Shown here: in pieces, positions 25,420 through 35,262 of the stretch
Numbering within the stretch: the stretch's first letter is position 1
Layout of the letters: the number at the start of each line of letters is the position of its first letter
The notes under the pieces: generated by a model
Seen by the model: the letters and a program-made list of their open reading frames with translations, nothing else
Databases searched by the model: none
What the model was told of the DNA's origin: nothing
NCBI GenBank assembly: GCA_016842065.1
Contig: JAEPDS010000009.1
Span: 70,856-134,855 of the forward strand
DNA from: Candidatus Thiodiazotropha sp. 'RUGA'
Lineage (GTDB): Bacteria; Pseudomonadota; Gammaproteobacteria; Chromatiales; Chromatiaceae
Length of the DNA stretch: 64,000 bases
Direction: 5' to 3'
Translations under genes and position numbers: made by a program

Positions 25420-27294
25420 ATGAGCCGACAGATCTTACCGCGTCATTTACGATCCCAGGGGGTTGCCCTGGCCCATGACGTGCTGATGGTGCCGATCGCC
25501 TGGTTTCTGGCCTTCTGGTTCCGTTATAACCTGGAGGTTGTGCCTGTCTCTTTCTATCAGGACGCGCTGCAGGCCCTGCTCTACATACTGCCGGTTCAGT
25601 TGGCAGCGTTTCTGCTGTTCGGCCTATATCGGGGCATCTGGCGCTTTGCCTCCCTGCCCGACATCATGCGGATCCTTAAGGCGGTACTGGTCGGTAGCGT
25701 GGTCGGGGTGGCACTGCTGTTCGTCTTTACCCGTGCCGGTGGGGTACCCCGTTCGGTCCCGGTGATCCATGCCATCCTGCTGGTGATGTTGTTGAGCGGC
25801 CCACGCTTGATCTATCGCCTGTTGAAGGATCGGCATCTGGATCTGGCACCGGGCAAACGGGTACTGATCGTCGGCTCAGGCAAAGCCGGCGAGATGCTGG
25901 CCAGAGACATCCTGCGCAACCGGCGCGGCGACTTCAGGCCGGTGGCCTTCGTGGATGACAAGCAGCGTCGCCAGGGACGGGAGATTCATGGCCTGCCGGT
26001 GGCCGGTACCAGTGAGGATATCCCATCACTCTGTGATGAGTTGAGTATCGATATCATCATGCTGGCGATCCCCTCCGCCTCATCCTCGCAGATGCGACGG
26101 GTGGTCGAGTTTTGTGAATCCGCCGAGGTACCTTTCCGCTCGGTACCCCAGCTGAACGACCTGATGTCGGGAAATGTCCAGATCAACCACCTGAGACAGG
26201 TCTCGATCGAAGACCTGCTGGGGCGCAACCCGGTCTCTCTCGACTGGCAGGCGATCGATGTCACTCTGGCCGGCAAGGTGATCCTGGTCACCGGTGCCGG
26301 CGGTTCGATCGGATCAGAACTCTGCAGACAACTGGCGAAGCTCAAACCCGCCAAGCTGGTGCTGCTGGAAAACAGTGAATTCAACCTCTACTCAATCGAG
26401 ATGGAGCTGTTGAACAGCTATCCGGAATTGAACCTGGAGTGCCATCTCGGTGACGTCACCGATCAGCCCTACGTGGAGAGTCTGTTCAATGAGTTGCGGC
26501 CTGAAGTGGTGTTTCACGCAGCGGCCTACAAACACGTGCCGATGCTCGAAAACCGGATCCGTCAGGCGGTGCGCAACAACGTACTCGGCACCCGGGTGGT
26601 GGCGGAAATGGCAAATCGATATGCCACCGGCGTGTTCGTCCTGGTCTCCACCGACAAGGCGGTCAATCCGGCCAATGTGATGGGAGCCAGCAAACGTGCT
26701 GCGGAGATCTTTTGTCAGAACCTGAATGCCCACTCCGATACCCGTTTCATTACGGTCCGCTTCGGCAATGTGCTGGGCTCCGCCGGCAGTGTGATTCCGC
26801 TGTTCCGCAAGCAGATCGAAGAGGGTGGGCCGGTGACCGTCACCGATCCAAGAATGGAGCGCTATTTCATGACCATCCCGGAGGCCTGCCAGCTGATCAT
26901 GCAGACGGTAGTGATGGGAGAAGGTGGTGAGATCTTTGTTCTCGACATGGGAGAGCCGATCAAGATCAGCTACCTGGCGGAGCAGATGATCCACCTCTCG
27001 GGGCGCACCCTGGGGCAGGACATTCAAATCGAATACATCGGCCTGCGACCGGGTGAAAAGCTCTACGAGGAGCTGTTTCACGAGAAGGAAGAGCTGGCAA
27101 AGACCAGCCACCAAAAGGTTCTGCTGGCCCACCACCGCGAAGTCGATTGGCCGTGGCTGAACGACGTCATGCAACAGATGAGCAGCGCCACGGAGGCGCT
27201 CGACAGTCAGCAGTTGCGGTTATTACTGGGCCAGCTGGTGCCGGAACACGAAATTCAGACAAAGCCGGAAACCTCGAACAAGGCCAGCGCCTGA
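25420..27294 (+). CDS. WbpM/CapD-like membrane nucleotide-sugar 4,6-dehydratase/epimerase
   Basis: About 624 residues from the ATG at 25420, which has AGGAG eight bases upstream; a longer frame begins at 25312 but lacks a ribosome site. Four membrane helices lie in the first 130 residues. A Rossmann-like domain follows near 140-250 (KRVLIVGSGKAGEMLARDIL), then a short-chain dehydratase domain with the NAD-binding GAGGSIGSELCRQ near residue 294. The catalytic stretch is STDKAVNPANVMGASKR, with the Met replacing Tyr that marks this subfamily. Relatives convert UDP-GlcNAc to 4-keto-6-deoxy sugars for O-antigen, capsule or glycoprotein glycans. It stands alone, next to the T2SS operon. Confidence 0.9.
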   Translation: MSRQILPRHLRSQGVALAHDVLMVPIAWFLAFWFRYNLEVVPVSFYQDALQALLYILPVQLAAFLLFGLYRGIWRFASLPDIMRILKAVLVGSVVGVALLFVFTRAGGVPRSVPVIHAILLVMLLSGPRLIYRLLKDRHLDLAPGKRVLIVGSGKAGEMLARDILRNRRGDFRPVAFVDDKQRRQGREIHGLPVAGTSEDIPSLCDELSIDIIMLAIPSASSSQMRRVVEFCESAEVPFRSVPQLNDLMSGNVQINHLRQVSIEDLLGRNPVSLDWQAIDVTLAGKVILVTGAGGSIGSELCRQLAKLKPAKLVLLENSEFNLYSIEMELLNSYPELNLECHLGDVTDQPYVESLFNELRPEVVFHAAAYKHVPMLENRIRQAVRNNVLGTRVVAEMANRYATGVFVLVSTDKAVNPANVMGASKRAAEIFCQNLNAHSDTRFITVRFGNVLGSAGSVIPLFRKQIEEGGPVTVTDPRMERYFMTIPEACQLIMQTVVMGEGGEIFVLDMGEPIKISYLAEQMIHLSGRTLGQDIQIEYIGLRPGEKLYEELFHEKEELAKTSHQKVLLAHHREVDWPWLNDVMQQMSSATEALDSQQLRLLLGQLVPEHEIQTKPETSNKASA

Positions 27295-27316
27295 CGGTCA
27301 GCAGCCGAACATCTTT

Positions 27317-28885
27317 TCAGCGCTTGAACTGCATCACCAGATTATCGAGACGCTCAATCGCTTCCGCCATCTCTTCAGTGGCCTGCACACTCCTATGTGC
27401 TCCCTCGGAGGTGCTGTCAGCCACCTGATTGATTTTGACGATATTCTGATTGATCTCTTCAGCCACCGAACTCTGCTGCTCTGAAGCCGTGGCGATATGG
27501 TGGTTCATATCGGTAATGCTATCGATCACGCCTGAGATGCCCTGCAACGCATCGCCGGCCTTGGCGGCCAGACTGACACAGGATTCAGCCTGCGAGCGAC
27601 TCTGCTCCATCACCCCGACGGCCTGACTGCTGCCGGACTGCAGACGTTCGATCATCTCCTCGATCTCCTTGGCCGACTGGGTGGTTCTGCTGGCCAGGTT
27701 ACGCACCTCATCGGCAACCACGGCAAAACCGCGCCCGTTCTCTCCTGCCCGGGCGGCCTCGATCGCGGCATTCAGCGCCAGCAGATTGGTCTGCTCCGCA
27801 ATCTCTTTGATCACTTCAAGCACACGCCCGATGTCCGCGCTCTGCTTGGAGAGCCGATCGATCACCCCCGCCGCCTGCTGCACATCACCGGAGAGTGCAT
27901 TGATCGAATCGACCGTCTGCTGGACCACATCCTGTCCTGATTCGGACTCCTTCTGGCCTGAGCGGGTGGCTTCAGAGGCAAGCACGGTGTTGCGCGCAAT
28001 CTCCTGTACGGTTGCAACCATCTGGGTCATGGCGGTGGCCACCATGGAGAGCTCCTGCTGTTGCTGCTCGACTCCCTGGTTGGCTTGCACTGAGGTACCG
28101 TAGTTCACCTGGGCCAGGTTCGACAGTTTGGAGGTGGTGTCCGAGAGGCGGCCGACAATCGCATTGATCTGTGAAGACTGCATTTTCAGCGCCAGTTGAA
28201 TCTGACCGAACTCATCATCCCGTCCGGTATAGACCTGACGCATGGCCGGCTGGTCGTAGACTTCGGCTGCCTGGGTCGCCAGTTTCTGTAGAGGACTCAA
28301 GAGCAGTGAGTTGACCCCGATCATCAACAGCCCGGTGACCGCAAAACCGATCAAACCAAGCGCTTGCGACTCTGCTGACAGGCCAAGTATCAGAGCAGGC
28401 AGTAACGCCAGCAAGTTTCCCAATATCAACTTCTGTCGAACCCCAATACGTGACAGCAGACCGGCCTGGAATCCCTTTCCCTGTTGCAGTCGCTGATAGA
28501 TCCGTTCGGCCCGTTCGATCCACTCACGTTTCGGCTGATATCTGACTGATTGATACTCGAAGGTCTCACCACCTTTCAGAATCGGCATCACATAGGCATC
28601 CACCCAGTAGTGATCACCATTCTTACAGCGGTTTTTAACGATGCCCATCCAGGGATTGCCCTTTTTCACCGTATCCCAAAGGCTTTCGAAGGCCACAGGA
28701 GGCATATCGGGGTGGCGCACCAAATTATGGTTGACTCCACACAACTCTCCGTTGTCGAAGCCGCTGATCTCAATAAAATCCTGATTGACGTAGGTGATCG
28801 CGCCTTTCAGGTCGGTGGTCGAGAGAATGTTTTGATGTTGCTGAACTTCCTTTTCCCGGTTGGTCACAGGCTGGTTGATCTTCAT
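27317..28885 (-). CDS. Aer-like PAS-containing methyl-accepting chemotaxis protein
   Basis: A 522-residue energy/redox taxis receptor. The N-terminal PAS domain (about 15-125) contains the Aer-type flavin-pocket wording [24 protein letters not shown] and [13 protein letters not shown]. Two adjacent membrane helices follow near 160-205 with almost no periplasmic loop, then a HAMP-like region and a long cytoplasmic signalling hairpin whose tip is [38 protein letters not shown]. Aer proteins sense the redox state through FAD in the PAS domain and report to CheA/CheW. It is transcribed away from the split PAS/receptor genes that follow. FAD binding is inferred from the motif. Confidence 0.88.
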   Translation of the reverse strand: MKINQPVTNREKEVQQHQNILSTTDLKGAITYVNQDFIEISGFDNGELCGVNHNLVRHPDMPPVAFESLWDTVKKGNPWMGIVKNRCKNGDHYWVDAYVMPILKGGETFEYQSVRYQPKREWIERAERIYQRLQQGKGFQAGLLSRIGVRQKLILGNLLALLPALILGLSAESQALGLIGFAVTGLLMIGVNSLLLSPLQKLATQAAEVYDQPAMRQVYTGRDDEFGQIQLALKMQSSQINAIVGRLSDTTSKLSNLAQVNYGTSVQANQGVEQQQQELSMVATAMTQMVATVQEIARNTVLASEATRSGQKESESGQDVVQQTVDSINALSGDVQQAAGVIDRLSKQSADIGRVLEVIKEIAEQTNLLALNAAIEAARAGENGRGFAVVADEVRNLASRTTQSAKEIEEMIERLQSGSSQAVGVMEQSRSQAESCVSLAAKAGDALQGISGVIDSITDMNHHIATASEQQSSVAEEINQNIVKINQVADSTSEGAHRSVQATEEMAEAIERLDNLVMQFKR

Positions 28886-29044
28886 TACGTCGAGGCCTTA
28901 AAAAACTCTTTTTCTTAGGGTTATTGAAACGCTGGATTCACTCAAATATCGATCCTATCAAGTTTACTTCAGCGACCGATTTCATTTTTCCTGAATCAGG
29001 CTAGGCCGCATAGAAAAAAATACAAGGGTTGAAATGCACCGCCT

Positions 29045-29071
29045 ACAAAGATCATACCTGAAGGCCGATGA
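29045..29071 (+). promoter_or_regulatory. Candidate sigma-28 (FliA) promoter
   Basis: ACAAAG at 29045-29050 and GCCGATGA at 29064-29071 resemble the flagellar sigma-28 consensus TAAAG...GCCGATAA, with a spacer one base shorter than usual. It lies about 110 bases before the first gene of the split taxis operon, where chemoreceptor genes commonly use such a promoter. Confidence 0.4.
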
Positions 29072-29180
29072 GTAATACTGACTACTTGATACGAAGCTGC
29101 ACAATCACTGGTAAAGAAAATCCTCCCCCAGTCGATCAACAAGAGAGACAACCAGGGAATCTGATGGAGGCAGAGCGGTA

Positions 29181-29708
29181 ATGAAAAACAGGATACAACC
29201 GACGAACAGGGAGGTATTGGTCAGCGAACGCGATTTTATCGTCTCAAAAACCGATACCAAGGGGAGAATCGTCTACGCGAACAGGCTGTTCATGAAGCTC
29301 AGTGGCTATCGGGAAACAGAGCTGCTTGGCAAGCAACATAATCTGTTGCGCCACCCGGATATGCCCCGTGGTGTGTTCCATCTGTTGTGGAGCAAAATCA
29401 TGCAGGGCGAAGAGTGTTTTGCCTATATTAAGAATCTCTGCAAAAACGGCGATCACTACTGGGTACTGGCCAATGTCACACCGGACTACGATCCGATGGA
29501 TCAGATCAGCGGTTATTTTTCGGTGAGACGTAAACCGAGCAGAGAAGCGGTGGACTACTTTAGCGGGCTGTATCAGGATATGCTGAGCAGAGAGACCAGG
29601 GCCGGGCCGAAAAATGCGGTTGCCGCCTCAACTGAGCTTTTGAACCAAGCCATAAACGACCAAGGGTTCGAGAACTATGAAACGTTTGTATCTGGCCACC
29701 AGACTTAA
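29181..29708 (+). CDS. Stand-alone Aer-type PAS protein (CetB-like)
   Basis: A 175-residue soluble protein consisting of one PAS domain (about residues 15-125) and a helical tail. It carries the Aer/CetB flavin-pocket motif [18 protein letters not shown] and [17 protein letters not shown]. There is no membrane segment or signalling domain. Its 3' end overlaps the start of a membrane receptor gene by 32 bases. The combination is that of the bipartite energy-taxis receptor of Campylobacter jejuni, where CetB (PAS) signals to CetA (membrane receptor). A close paralogue follows the receptor gene. FAD binding and the CetB role are inferred from motif and gene order. Confidence 0.8.
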   Translation: MKNRIQPTNREVLVSERDFIVSKTDTKGRIVYANRLFMKLSGYRETELLGKQHNLLRHPDMPRGVFHLLWSKIMQGEECFAYIKNLCKNGDHYWVLANVTPDYDPMDQISGYFSVRRKPSREAVDYFSGLYQDMLSRETRAGPKNAVAASTELLNQAINDQGFENYETFVSGHQT

Positions 29709-31128
29709 GATCTATGTCCTGATCTTTGTCCTATTGAGTATCGCATCCGTCTTCTCCTCATGGCTGGGCGAGGGCTACCACCATTGGCAGTGGCTGTTTC
29801 CCCTGGGTTCGTTGATCGTTGCAGGCATTATCTCTCATCGGATGAAAATGCCTTTCCGGGTGATGAAACAGACCGAGCATGTACTCGACGAAATGCTCGA
29901 TGGTCAGTTCTCCTCACGCATCACCGAAGTCCCCTGGATGGGTGAAGCCGGCCACATCGCCTGGAATCTGAATGAATCTCTTGATCAGCTTGAGACCTTC
30001 TTTCGCGAGGTTAAAACCAGCTTTGAACTGGTGTCGCAAGGCCGTTACTATCGTCGCACCTTGCCAACCGGACTGCATGGTGAACTGGCGAAAACCCTGC
30101 AGCGGATCAATAAATCCCTGGATGCGATGGCGGACAACGCCGCCTATATCATGCGCAACGAGAAGGCGGCTGAACTGCAGGCGTTGAATACCAGCCAGAC
30201 CATGAGCAATCTACTGCTCAGCCAGCACGATCTGACCCGCATCACCGACGAAATGGAGAAGGTCTCCAATATCGCCACCGACAATATGCAGAAGGCGAAG
30301 AGCAGCCAGGTCTCTGTATCGCAGGTGGTCGAGGCGCAAAACCGCACCCTGGGGATGATCGAACAGAGCCACCAGACGATGCGGCAACTCAACACCATGA
30401 GCGATGAGATCACCGGTATTCTGGGGATGATCAGCGAAATCGCAGACAAGACCAATCTGCTGGCGCTCAACGCATCAATCGAGGCGGCCCGCGCCGGTGA
30501 ACATGGCAGAGGCTTTGCGGTGGTCGCAGATGAGGTGAAAAAACTGGCGGAGAGCACCAAGAAAGCCACCGACGAGATCCGCGATGTGGTCAATACCTTC
30601 CAGAAGGAGACCGCAGTGATGCAGAGCAATTCCAACGAAATGCTCGACATGGCCAATGATGTGCAGACCTCAGTGGAGGCGATGAGCAGCAACTTCAATC
30701 AATTTGCCCAACACGCACAGGACACCTACACCTCGGTCGATTTTGCCCATGACATCTGCTACGCCTCGCTGATCAAGGTCGATCACATGATCTACAAGCA
30801 GAAAGCCTACAAATCCTTCCATGCGGGTACCGACAACGACGACGCCAATGCTGTCAAGGTCGACCATCACAGCTGCCGCCTGGGCAAATGGTACTATGAA
30901 GGTTTTGGAAAAGAGTCGTTTGGCCATCTGATCGCATTCAGAGAGCTGGAAGCGCCCCACAGCCAGGTTCACAACGCCGGCCACAAGGCACTGGAACTGC
31001 TTTCCAAAGATTGGGAGAAAGACCGAACACTGTTAAAGGATATTCTCGAAAACTACCGGCATATGGAGGACGCCAGTGACCGCGTGATGGACCGCATCGA
31101 CGCCATGATCACTGAAAAACACAGCTAG
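29677..31128 (+). CDS. Chemoreceptor without sensor domain, with C-terminal CZB zinc-binding domain (CetA-like)
   Basis: A 483-residue methyl-accepting chemotaxis protein. Two membrane helices are nearly adjacent ([19 protein letters not shown] and [16 protein letters not shown]), leaving no periplasmic sensor. A HAMP-like part and the signalling hairpin follow, tip [41 protein letters not shown]. The last 130 residues form a chemoreceptor zinc-binding (CZB) domain: [24 protein letters not shown] and [10 protein letters not shown] supply the usual His and Cys ligands. It would take its input from the PAS proteins encoded on either side, as in CetA/CetB. The CZB domain adds a possible zinc or hypochlorite input. 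The ATG at 29677 overlaps the preceding gene. Confidence 0.88.
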   Translation: MKRLYLATRLKIYVLIFVLLSIASVFSSWLGEGYHHWQWLFPLGSLIVAGIISHRMKMPFRVMKQTEHVLDEMLDGQFSSRITEVPWMGEAGHIAWNLNESLDQLETFFREVKTSFELVSQGRYYRRTLPTGLHGELAKTLQRINKSLDAMADNAAYIMRNEKAAELQALNTSQTMSNLLLSQHDLTRITDEMEKVSNIATDNMQKAKSSQVSVSQVVEAQNRTLGMIEQSHQTMRQLNTMSDEITGILGMISEIADKTNLLALNASIEAARAGEHGRGFAVVADEVKKLAESTKKATDEIRDVVNTFQKETAVMQSNSNEMLDMANDVQTSVEAMSSNFNQFAQHAQDTYTSVDFAHDICYASLIKVDHMIYKQKAYKSFHAGTDNDDANAVKVDHHSCRLGKWYYEGFGKESFGHLIAFRELEAPHSQVHNAGHKALELLSKDWEKDRTLLKDILENYRHMEDASDRVMDRIDAMITEKHS

Positions 31129-31170
31129 GGCGGGATATCACTATGCCGACTGGCCCGCTGTGTCTGATAA

Positions 31171-31186
31171 GCGCCTGACCAGGCGC
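31171..31186 (+). promoter_or_regulatory. GC hairpin directly before a ribosome site
   Basis: GCGCCTGACCAGGCGC can fold into a tight 6-7 bp stem and is followed at once by GGGGAG, the Shine-Dalgarno of the second PAS gene (ATG at 31198). It could lower translation of that gene or mark the end of the upstream message. Confidence 0.45.
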
Positions 31187-31197
31187 GGGGAGTTTCC

Positions 31198-31722
31198 ATG
31201 AAACCCAATGTCACACCGACGACCAGGGAGATCATCATGGATGAGAATGACTTCATCGTCTCAAAGACAGACCTCAAAGGACGGATCACCTACGCCAACC
31301 GGATCTTTATGAAGATTGCCGGTTATGCCGAGCATGAACTGTTGAATGTTCAGCACAACATCATCCGTCATCCCGATATGCCACGCGGGGTATTCCGGCT
31401 GCTTTGGAACGTCATCGAGTCAGGTCATGAGTGCTTCGCCTATGTCAAGAACATGGCCAAGAGCGGCGACTACTATTGGGTGTTCGCCAATGTTACGGCC
31501 GACTATGACCCAAATGGCAAGCCCATCGGCTATTTCTCGGTACGCCGCAAACCCAGCCGCGCCGGTATCGAAGCCATCACCCCGATCTACCAGGAGATGA
31601 TGCGCATCGAACAGCAGGCGGGCCCTGCCAATGCCCCTGATGCCTCACTCGAGTGGCTGCAGGGTGTACTGCAGAGCAAGGGTACGAGCTATGAGGAGTT
31701 CATCCATACCCTGGGTGGCTGA
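31198..31722 (+). CDS. Second stand-alone Aer-type PAS protein (CetC-like)
   Basis: A 174-residue protein clearly paralogous to the PAS protein at 29181: shared blocks include [26 protein letters not shown] and [11 protein letters not shown]. It keeps the flavin-pocket motif [18 protein letters not shown] and the CFAYVKN ... YYWVFANVTADYDP stretch. It has no other domain. In C. jejuni two PAS proteins (CetB and CetC) are encoded beside the receptor CetA, and this trio has the same composition. It follows the receptor gene by about 70 bases containing a hairpin and a strong GGGGAG ribosome site. Separate ligand or redox tuning of the two PAS proteins is inferred. Confidence 0.8.
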   Translation: MKPNVTPTTREIIMDENDFIVSKTDLKGRITYANRIFMKIAGYAEHELLNVQHNIIRHPDMPRGVFRLLWNVIESGHECFAYVKNMAKSGDYYWVFANVTADYDPNGKPIGYFSVRRKPSRAGIEAITPIYQEMMRIEQQAGPANAPDASLEWLQGVLQSKGTSYEEFIHTLGG

Positions 31723-31895
31723 TCGCTTTTGATCAGCGGTAATACTGAACATTATTTAATATTAATTTTTCAGGCAAAACAGCTAGATAGACAGTAAAAC
31801 TGGCTCAGCGCCATCAAGATTTGAGTAAACTAGTCGCTAACCCGGACTGAGCGACAACTCTTGTGGGCCCGGACCAGGCTGGTCTTACCCAGCAG

Positions 31896-34865
31896 ATGAA
31901 CAACATGGATAGCCGATTAAACGACAATTTCAGCAACGCTTTGGCTGACGCCATTCTGCAGACGACAGAAGATGGCATCCTGATCACAGACAACTCAGGC
32001 CTGGTCCTCAGGTACAACGCCCAGTTCAGCGAATTGTGGCGCTTGAACGGCGCACTGACTGACGAGACAACCCTGGACGACATTCAGGAACATCTGCTGA
32101 AGCAGGTGACCAATCAGCAGCGATTTCTCGACAATTTAGCGCTCTACCAAAATCAACCGACGATAAAGGCCTTTGACAGCCTCCATCTGAAGGATGGCCG
32201 GGTCTATGAACAGTTCAGCCAACCCATGTACAGCGATGGGGAGGTGGTTGCCCGGGTCTGGAGCTTCCGGGATCTGACCCTCGCCGAGCGGGTGCAAAAA
32301 GAGCTCTACAAAGAGACCAGTTTCCGGATTGCCATTCTCAACACCCTGCCCGATCTGATCTGGCTGAAGGATACCCAGGGCATCTATCTCGCCTGTAATG
32401 ACAGATTCGAGGATTTCTTCGGCGCCACAGAGATGGAGATCGTTGGCAAGAGCGATTATGACTTTGTCGAAAGGGATTTGGCCGATTTTTTCCGGCAGCA
32501 TGACAGAAAAGCCATGCAGAAGGGTGGTGCTTCCGTCAACGAGGAGTGGATAACCTTTGCCAATGATGGCCACAAAGAGCTGCTGGAGACCACCAAGACG
32601 CCCCTTTACAACCACCAGCAAAAACTCATCGGCATTCTCGGCATCGGCCACAACATCACTGAGCGTAGAACCGCTGAAGAGCGCCTGAGAGAGTCCGAGG
32701 AGCGTCTGTCACTTGCCATGCGTGGCGCCAATGACGGGCTTTGGGACTGGAACCTGCTGAATAACGAGATCTACTTCTCGCCACGCTGGAAAGAGATGCT
32801 CGGTTTCGAAGATGAGGAGCTGCCGAACCATCTGGATACCTGGAAGCGCCTGGTGCACCCGGAAGATAAGGCTCCTGTGATGGATGAGATCACCAGCTTT
32901 ATTACAGGTGACACGGAAGCTCTGGAGATCGAGATGCGCATGCACCACAAGCAAGGGCATGACGTATTCATACTCTCCCGCGCCATCCGTCTCTACCAGG
33001 AAGCGGATGGCAGGCCGGTGCGGCTGGTCGGTACCCATGTGGACATCACCGAACGCAAGCGTGCCGAAATCCATGATGAAAGAAACGCTGAAATCCTCGA
33101 GATGATCGCGATCGGGAAACCGGCCACAGAGATCTACGATGCCATTGCCCTGATGTACGAAGCGCGGCATCCGGGGATGCGCTGCTCACTGCTGGAACTG
33201 CACAAGGGCAGGCTGCTGCATGGTGGCGCACCGAGCATGCCAAAGGCCTACTGTGATGCGGTACACGGCCTGGAATTCGGCCCGGACATCGGCTCCTGCG
33301 GCAGCTCGACCTACACCGGCCATCGGGTCATTGTCGAGGATATTGCTACCGACCCGAAGTGGGCGACCATCCGGGATGCGGCCCTGCCCCACGGCATGCG
33401 ATGCTGCTGGTCCGAACCGATCAAAAGCTCTGCCGGAAAGGTGTTGGGTGCATTCGGCATGTACTATGACCACATAGCGAGCCCCAATGAGGAGGAGTCC
33501 AACGATCTGAAAGCGGCGGCACGACTGGCGAGTATCGTCATGGAGCGGGACCAGAATCAAAAGCGCATTCATCAACTGGCCTATACCGATGAGTTGACAG
33601 GCCTGGCCAGCCGGCCCCACTTCTTTCAATTCCTGGATGAGATGATCAAAACCTCGAGACGCCATCAACGCCGTTTCAGTCTGCTCTACATCGACCTGGA
33701 CAACTTCAAGAATGTGAATGACAGCCTGGGACATCACGTGGGTGATGAGTTACTCAAGGTGATTGCACAAAGGCTCAAGTCACTCGGCCGGGACGTAGAC
33801 TTCGTAGCCCGCCTGAGTGGCGATGAGTTCTGTATCCTGCTGGATGACGTATCCGATGACTACACCACCGCCAACCTGGCGAAACGTTGCCTGGAACGGA
33901 TCGCCCAACCGCTGCAGCTCTCATCCCGCTGGCATACCCCGGCCTGCAGTATCGGTATCGCCCACTATCCCGATGACGGCACCGATGCCTCGATGCTGCT
34001 GAAGGCGGCGGACACCTCCCTGTATGCGGCTAAAGAGCACGGCAAAAACCGCTTCGCATTCTATAACCAGGAGCTGACCCGCAAGGCGGAATACCGGTTT
34101 CAGTTTGAACAGTATCTACGCGAAGCCATCGATAACGAGCAGCTTACCCTGGTCTATCAGCCGCAACTCCATCTGACCACCGGACAGATCATTGGCGTGG
34201 AGGCCCTCTCCCGTTGGCACCACCCGGTGATGGGGCAGATTCCACCCACCGAATTCATCCAGGTTGCGGAGCAGATCGGCATGATCAAGCCGCTGACCAG
34301 AACCATTCTCTGCAATGCCTGCCGACAGGCGGTCAGCTGGCAGAAGCAGGGGCTACCCCTGATGCGCCTCTCGGTCAACATCTCCCCCTCTCACTTTCTC
34401 GACGAACAACTGGTGACCCTGATCGATCAGGTGCTGCTTGAGACCAACATGGATCCGACACTGCTTGAGCTGGAGGTCACGGAAACGGCGGTCCAGACCG
34501 ACCAGAAGAACATCGCCATTTTCAGCCGTCTCAAGGAGTCGGGCATTCAGATCGCCATCGATGACTTCGGTACCGGCTACTCCTCCATCGCCTCACTCAA
34601 ACACCTGAAAGTGGACAGCCTGAAAATCGATAAATATTTCATCAACGATATGCTGCTGGACAAGAAGACCCAGTACCTGGTCAATACGATGATCGAGATG
34701 GGTCATAATCTCGGCCACACCATCGTCGCCGAAGGTATCGAGACCAGAGCTCAGATGGAGTTACTCAAGCAGCTGAACTGCGACACCGCACAAGGCTATC
34801 TGTTCAGCAGACCGGTGGTGGCTGAGCAGATACCCTCACTGATCCTCAACGGTATCCCCACCTGA
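31896..34865 (+). CDS. PAS-PAS-PAS-GAF-GGDEF-EAL cyclic-di-GMP protein
   Basis: About 990 residues. Three PAS domains come first (starts near ALADAILQTTEDGILITD, FRIAILNTLPDLIWLKD and LSLAMRGANDGLWDWN). A GAF domain follows (ILEMIAIGKPATEIYDAIALMYEA ... SEPIKSSAGKVLGAFGMYY), then GGDEF with the signature RLSGDEFCILL, then EAL with GVEALSRWHHP and IAIDDFGTGYSSI. SGDEF is a tolerated variant, so both synthesis and breakdown of c-di-GMP may be possible. No membrane segment is seen. The start is uncertain: GTG at 31863, ATG at 31896 or ATG at 31905, none with a strong ribosome site. It is downstream of the taxis genes and may link the same inputs to biofilm or motility choices. Confidence 0.9.
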   Translation: MNNMDSRLNDNFSNALADAILQTTEDGILITDNSGLVLRYNAQFSELWRLNGALTDETTLDDIQEHLLKQVTNQQRFLDNLALYQNQPTIKAFDSLHLKDGRVYEQFSQPMYSDGEVVARVWSFRDLTLAERVQKELYKETSFRIAILNTLPDLIWLKDTQGIYLACNDRFEDFFGATEMEIVGKSDYDFVERDLADFFRQHDRKAMQKGGASVNEEWITFANDGHKELLETTKTPLYNHQQKLIGILGIGHNITERRTAEERLRESEERLSLAMRGANDGLWDWNLLNNEIYFSPRWKEMLGFEDEELPNHLDTWKRLVHPEDKAPVMDEITSFITGDTEALEIEMRMHHKQGHDVFILSRAIRLYQEADGRPVRLVGTHVDITERKRAEIHDERNAEILEMIAIGKPATEIYDAIALMYEARHPGMRCSLLELHKGRLLHGGAPSMPKAYCDAVHGLEFGPDIGSCGSSTYTGHRVIVEDIATDPKWATIRDAALPHGMRCCWSEPIKSSAGKVLGAFGMYYDHIASPNEEESNDLKAAARLASIVMERDQNQKRIHQLAYTDELTGLASRPHFFQFLDEMIKTSRRHQRRFSLLYIDLDNFKNVNDSLGHHVGDELLKVIAQRLKSLGRDVDFVARLSGDEFCILLDDVSDDYTTANLAKRCLERIAQPLQLSSRWHTPACSIGIAHYPDDGTDASMLLKAADTSLYAAKEHGKNRFAFYNQELTRKAEYRFQFEQYLREAIDNEQLTLVYQPQLHLTTGQIIGVEALSRWHHPVMGQIPPTEFIQVAEQIGMIKPLTRTILCNACRQAVSWQKQGLPLMRLSVNISPSHFLDEQLVTLIDQVLLETNMDPTLLELEVTETAVQTDQKNIAIFSRLKESGIQIAIDDFGTGYSSIASLKHLKVDSLKIDKYFINDMLLDKKTQYLVNTMIEMGHNLGHTIVAEGIETRAQMELLKQLNCDTAQGYLFSRPVVAEQIPSLILNGIPT

Positions 34866-34905
34866 CGGCTGAGCGACCGCCCATCTGAGCTATTGGATCG
34901 CCGGG

Positions 34906-35262
34906 TTATTCGCGATGAGGCTCCATCGATATAATCCTGAAATGGTTGTCCCGCCCCTTTTTCAGGGTGAAATGGACCTGGTCGCCGGCCTTGAAGCGGC
35001 TAAGATCAACCCGTTTGGTCACCGGCAGATCCATGGTCATTTCCGGCCACTTCAGCGAAGGGATCGGCTGATGAGTGAGATTGACCATTTTTTTCTCTGC
35101 ATCCACCTGATGCAGAACCCCCATACCCATCGCCTGATTGGCGTCACCGGACATCATCGAATGGTCATGCATGGCGTGCTCACCATGATTTGCAGCAAAG
35201 GCCGCCGCTTGAAACAACAGCCCGATGATCAACAGAGTGATACTTTTCATCGACATTTTCAT
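34906..35262 (-). CDS. cusF: CusF-like periplasmic copper/silver chaperone
   Basis: A 118-residue secreted protein: signal MKMSMKSITLLIIGLLFQAAAFA, a His/Met-rich linker (NHGEHAMHDHSMMSGD), and a CusF beta-barrel. The metal site wording NLTHQPIPSLKWPEMTMDL keeps the His, Trp and two Met that bind Cu(I)/Ag(I) in E. coli CusF, the Trp by a cation-pi contact. It hands metal to the CusCBA pump. It is the last gene of the operon and overlaps the cusA stop in ATGA. The extra His/Met linker may bind more metal. Confidence 0.9.
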   Translation of the reverse strand: MKMSMKSITLLIIGLLFQAAAFAANHGEHAMHDHSMMSGDANQAMGMGVLHQVDAEKKMVNLTHQPIPSLKWPEMTMDLPVTKRVDLSRFKAGDQVHFTLKKGRDNHFRIISMEPHRE

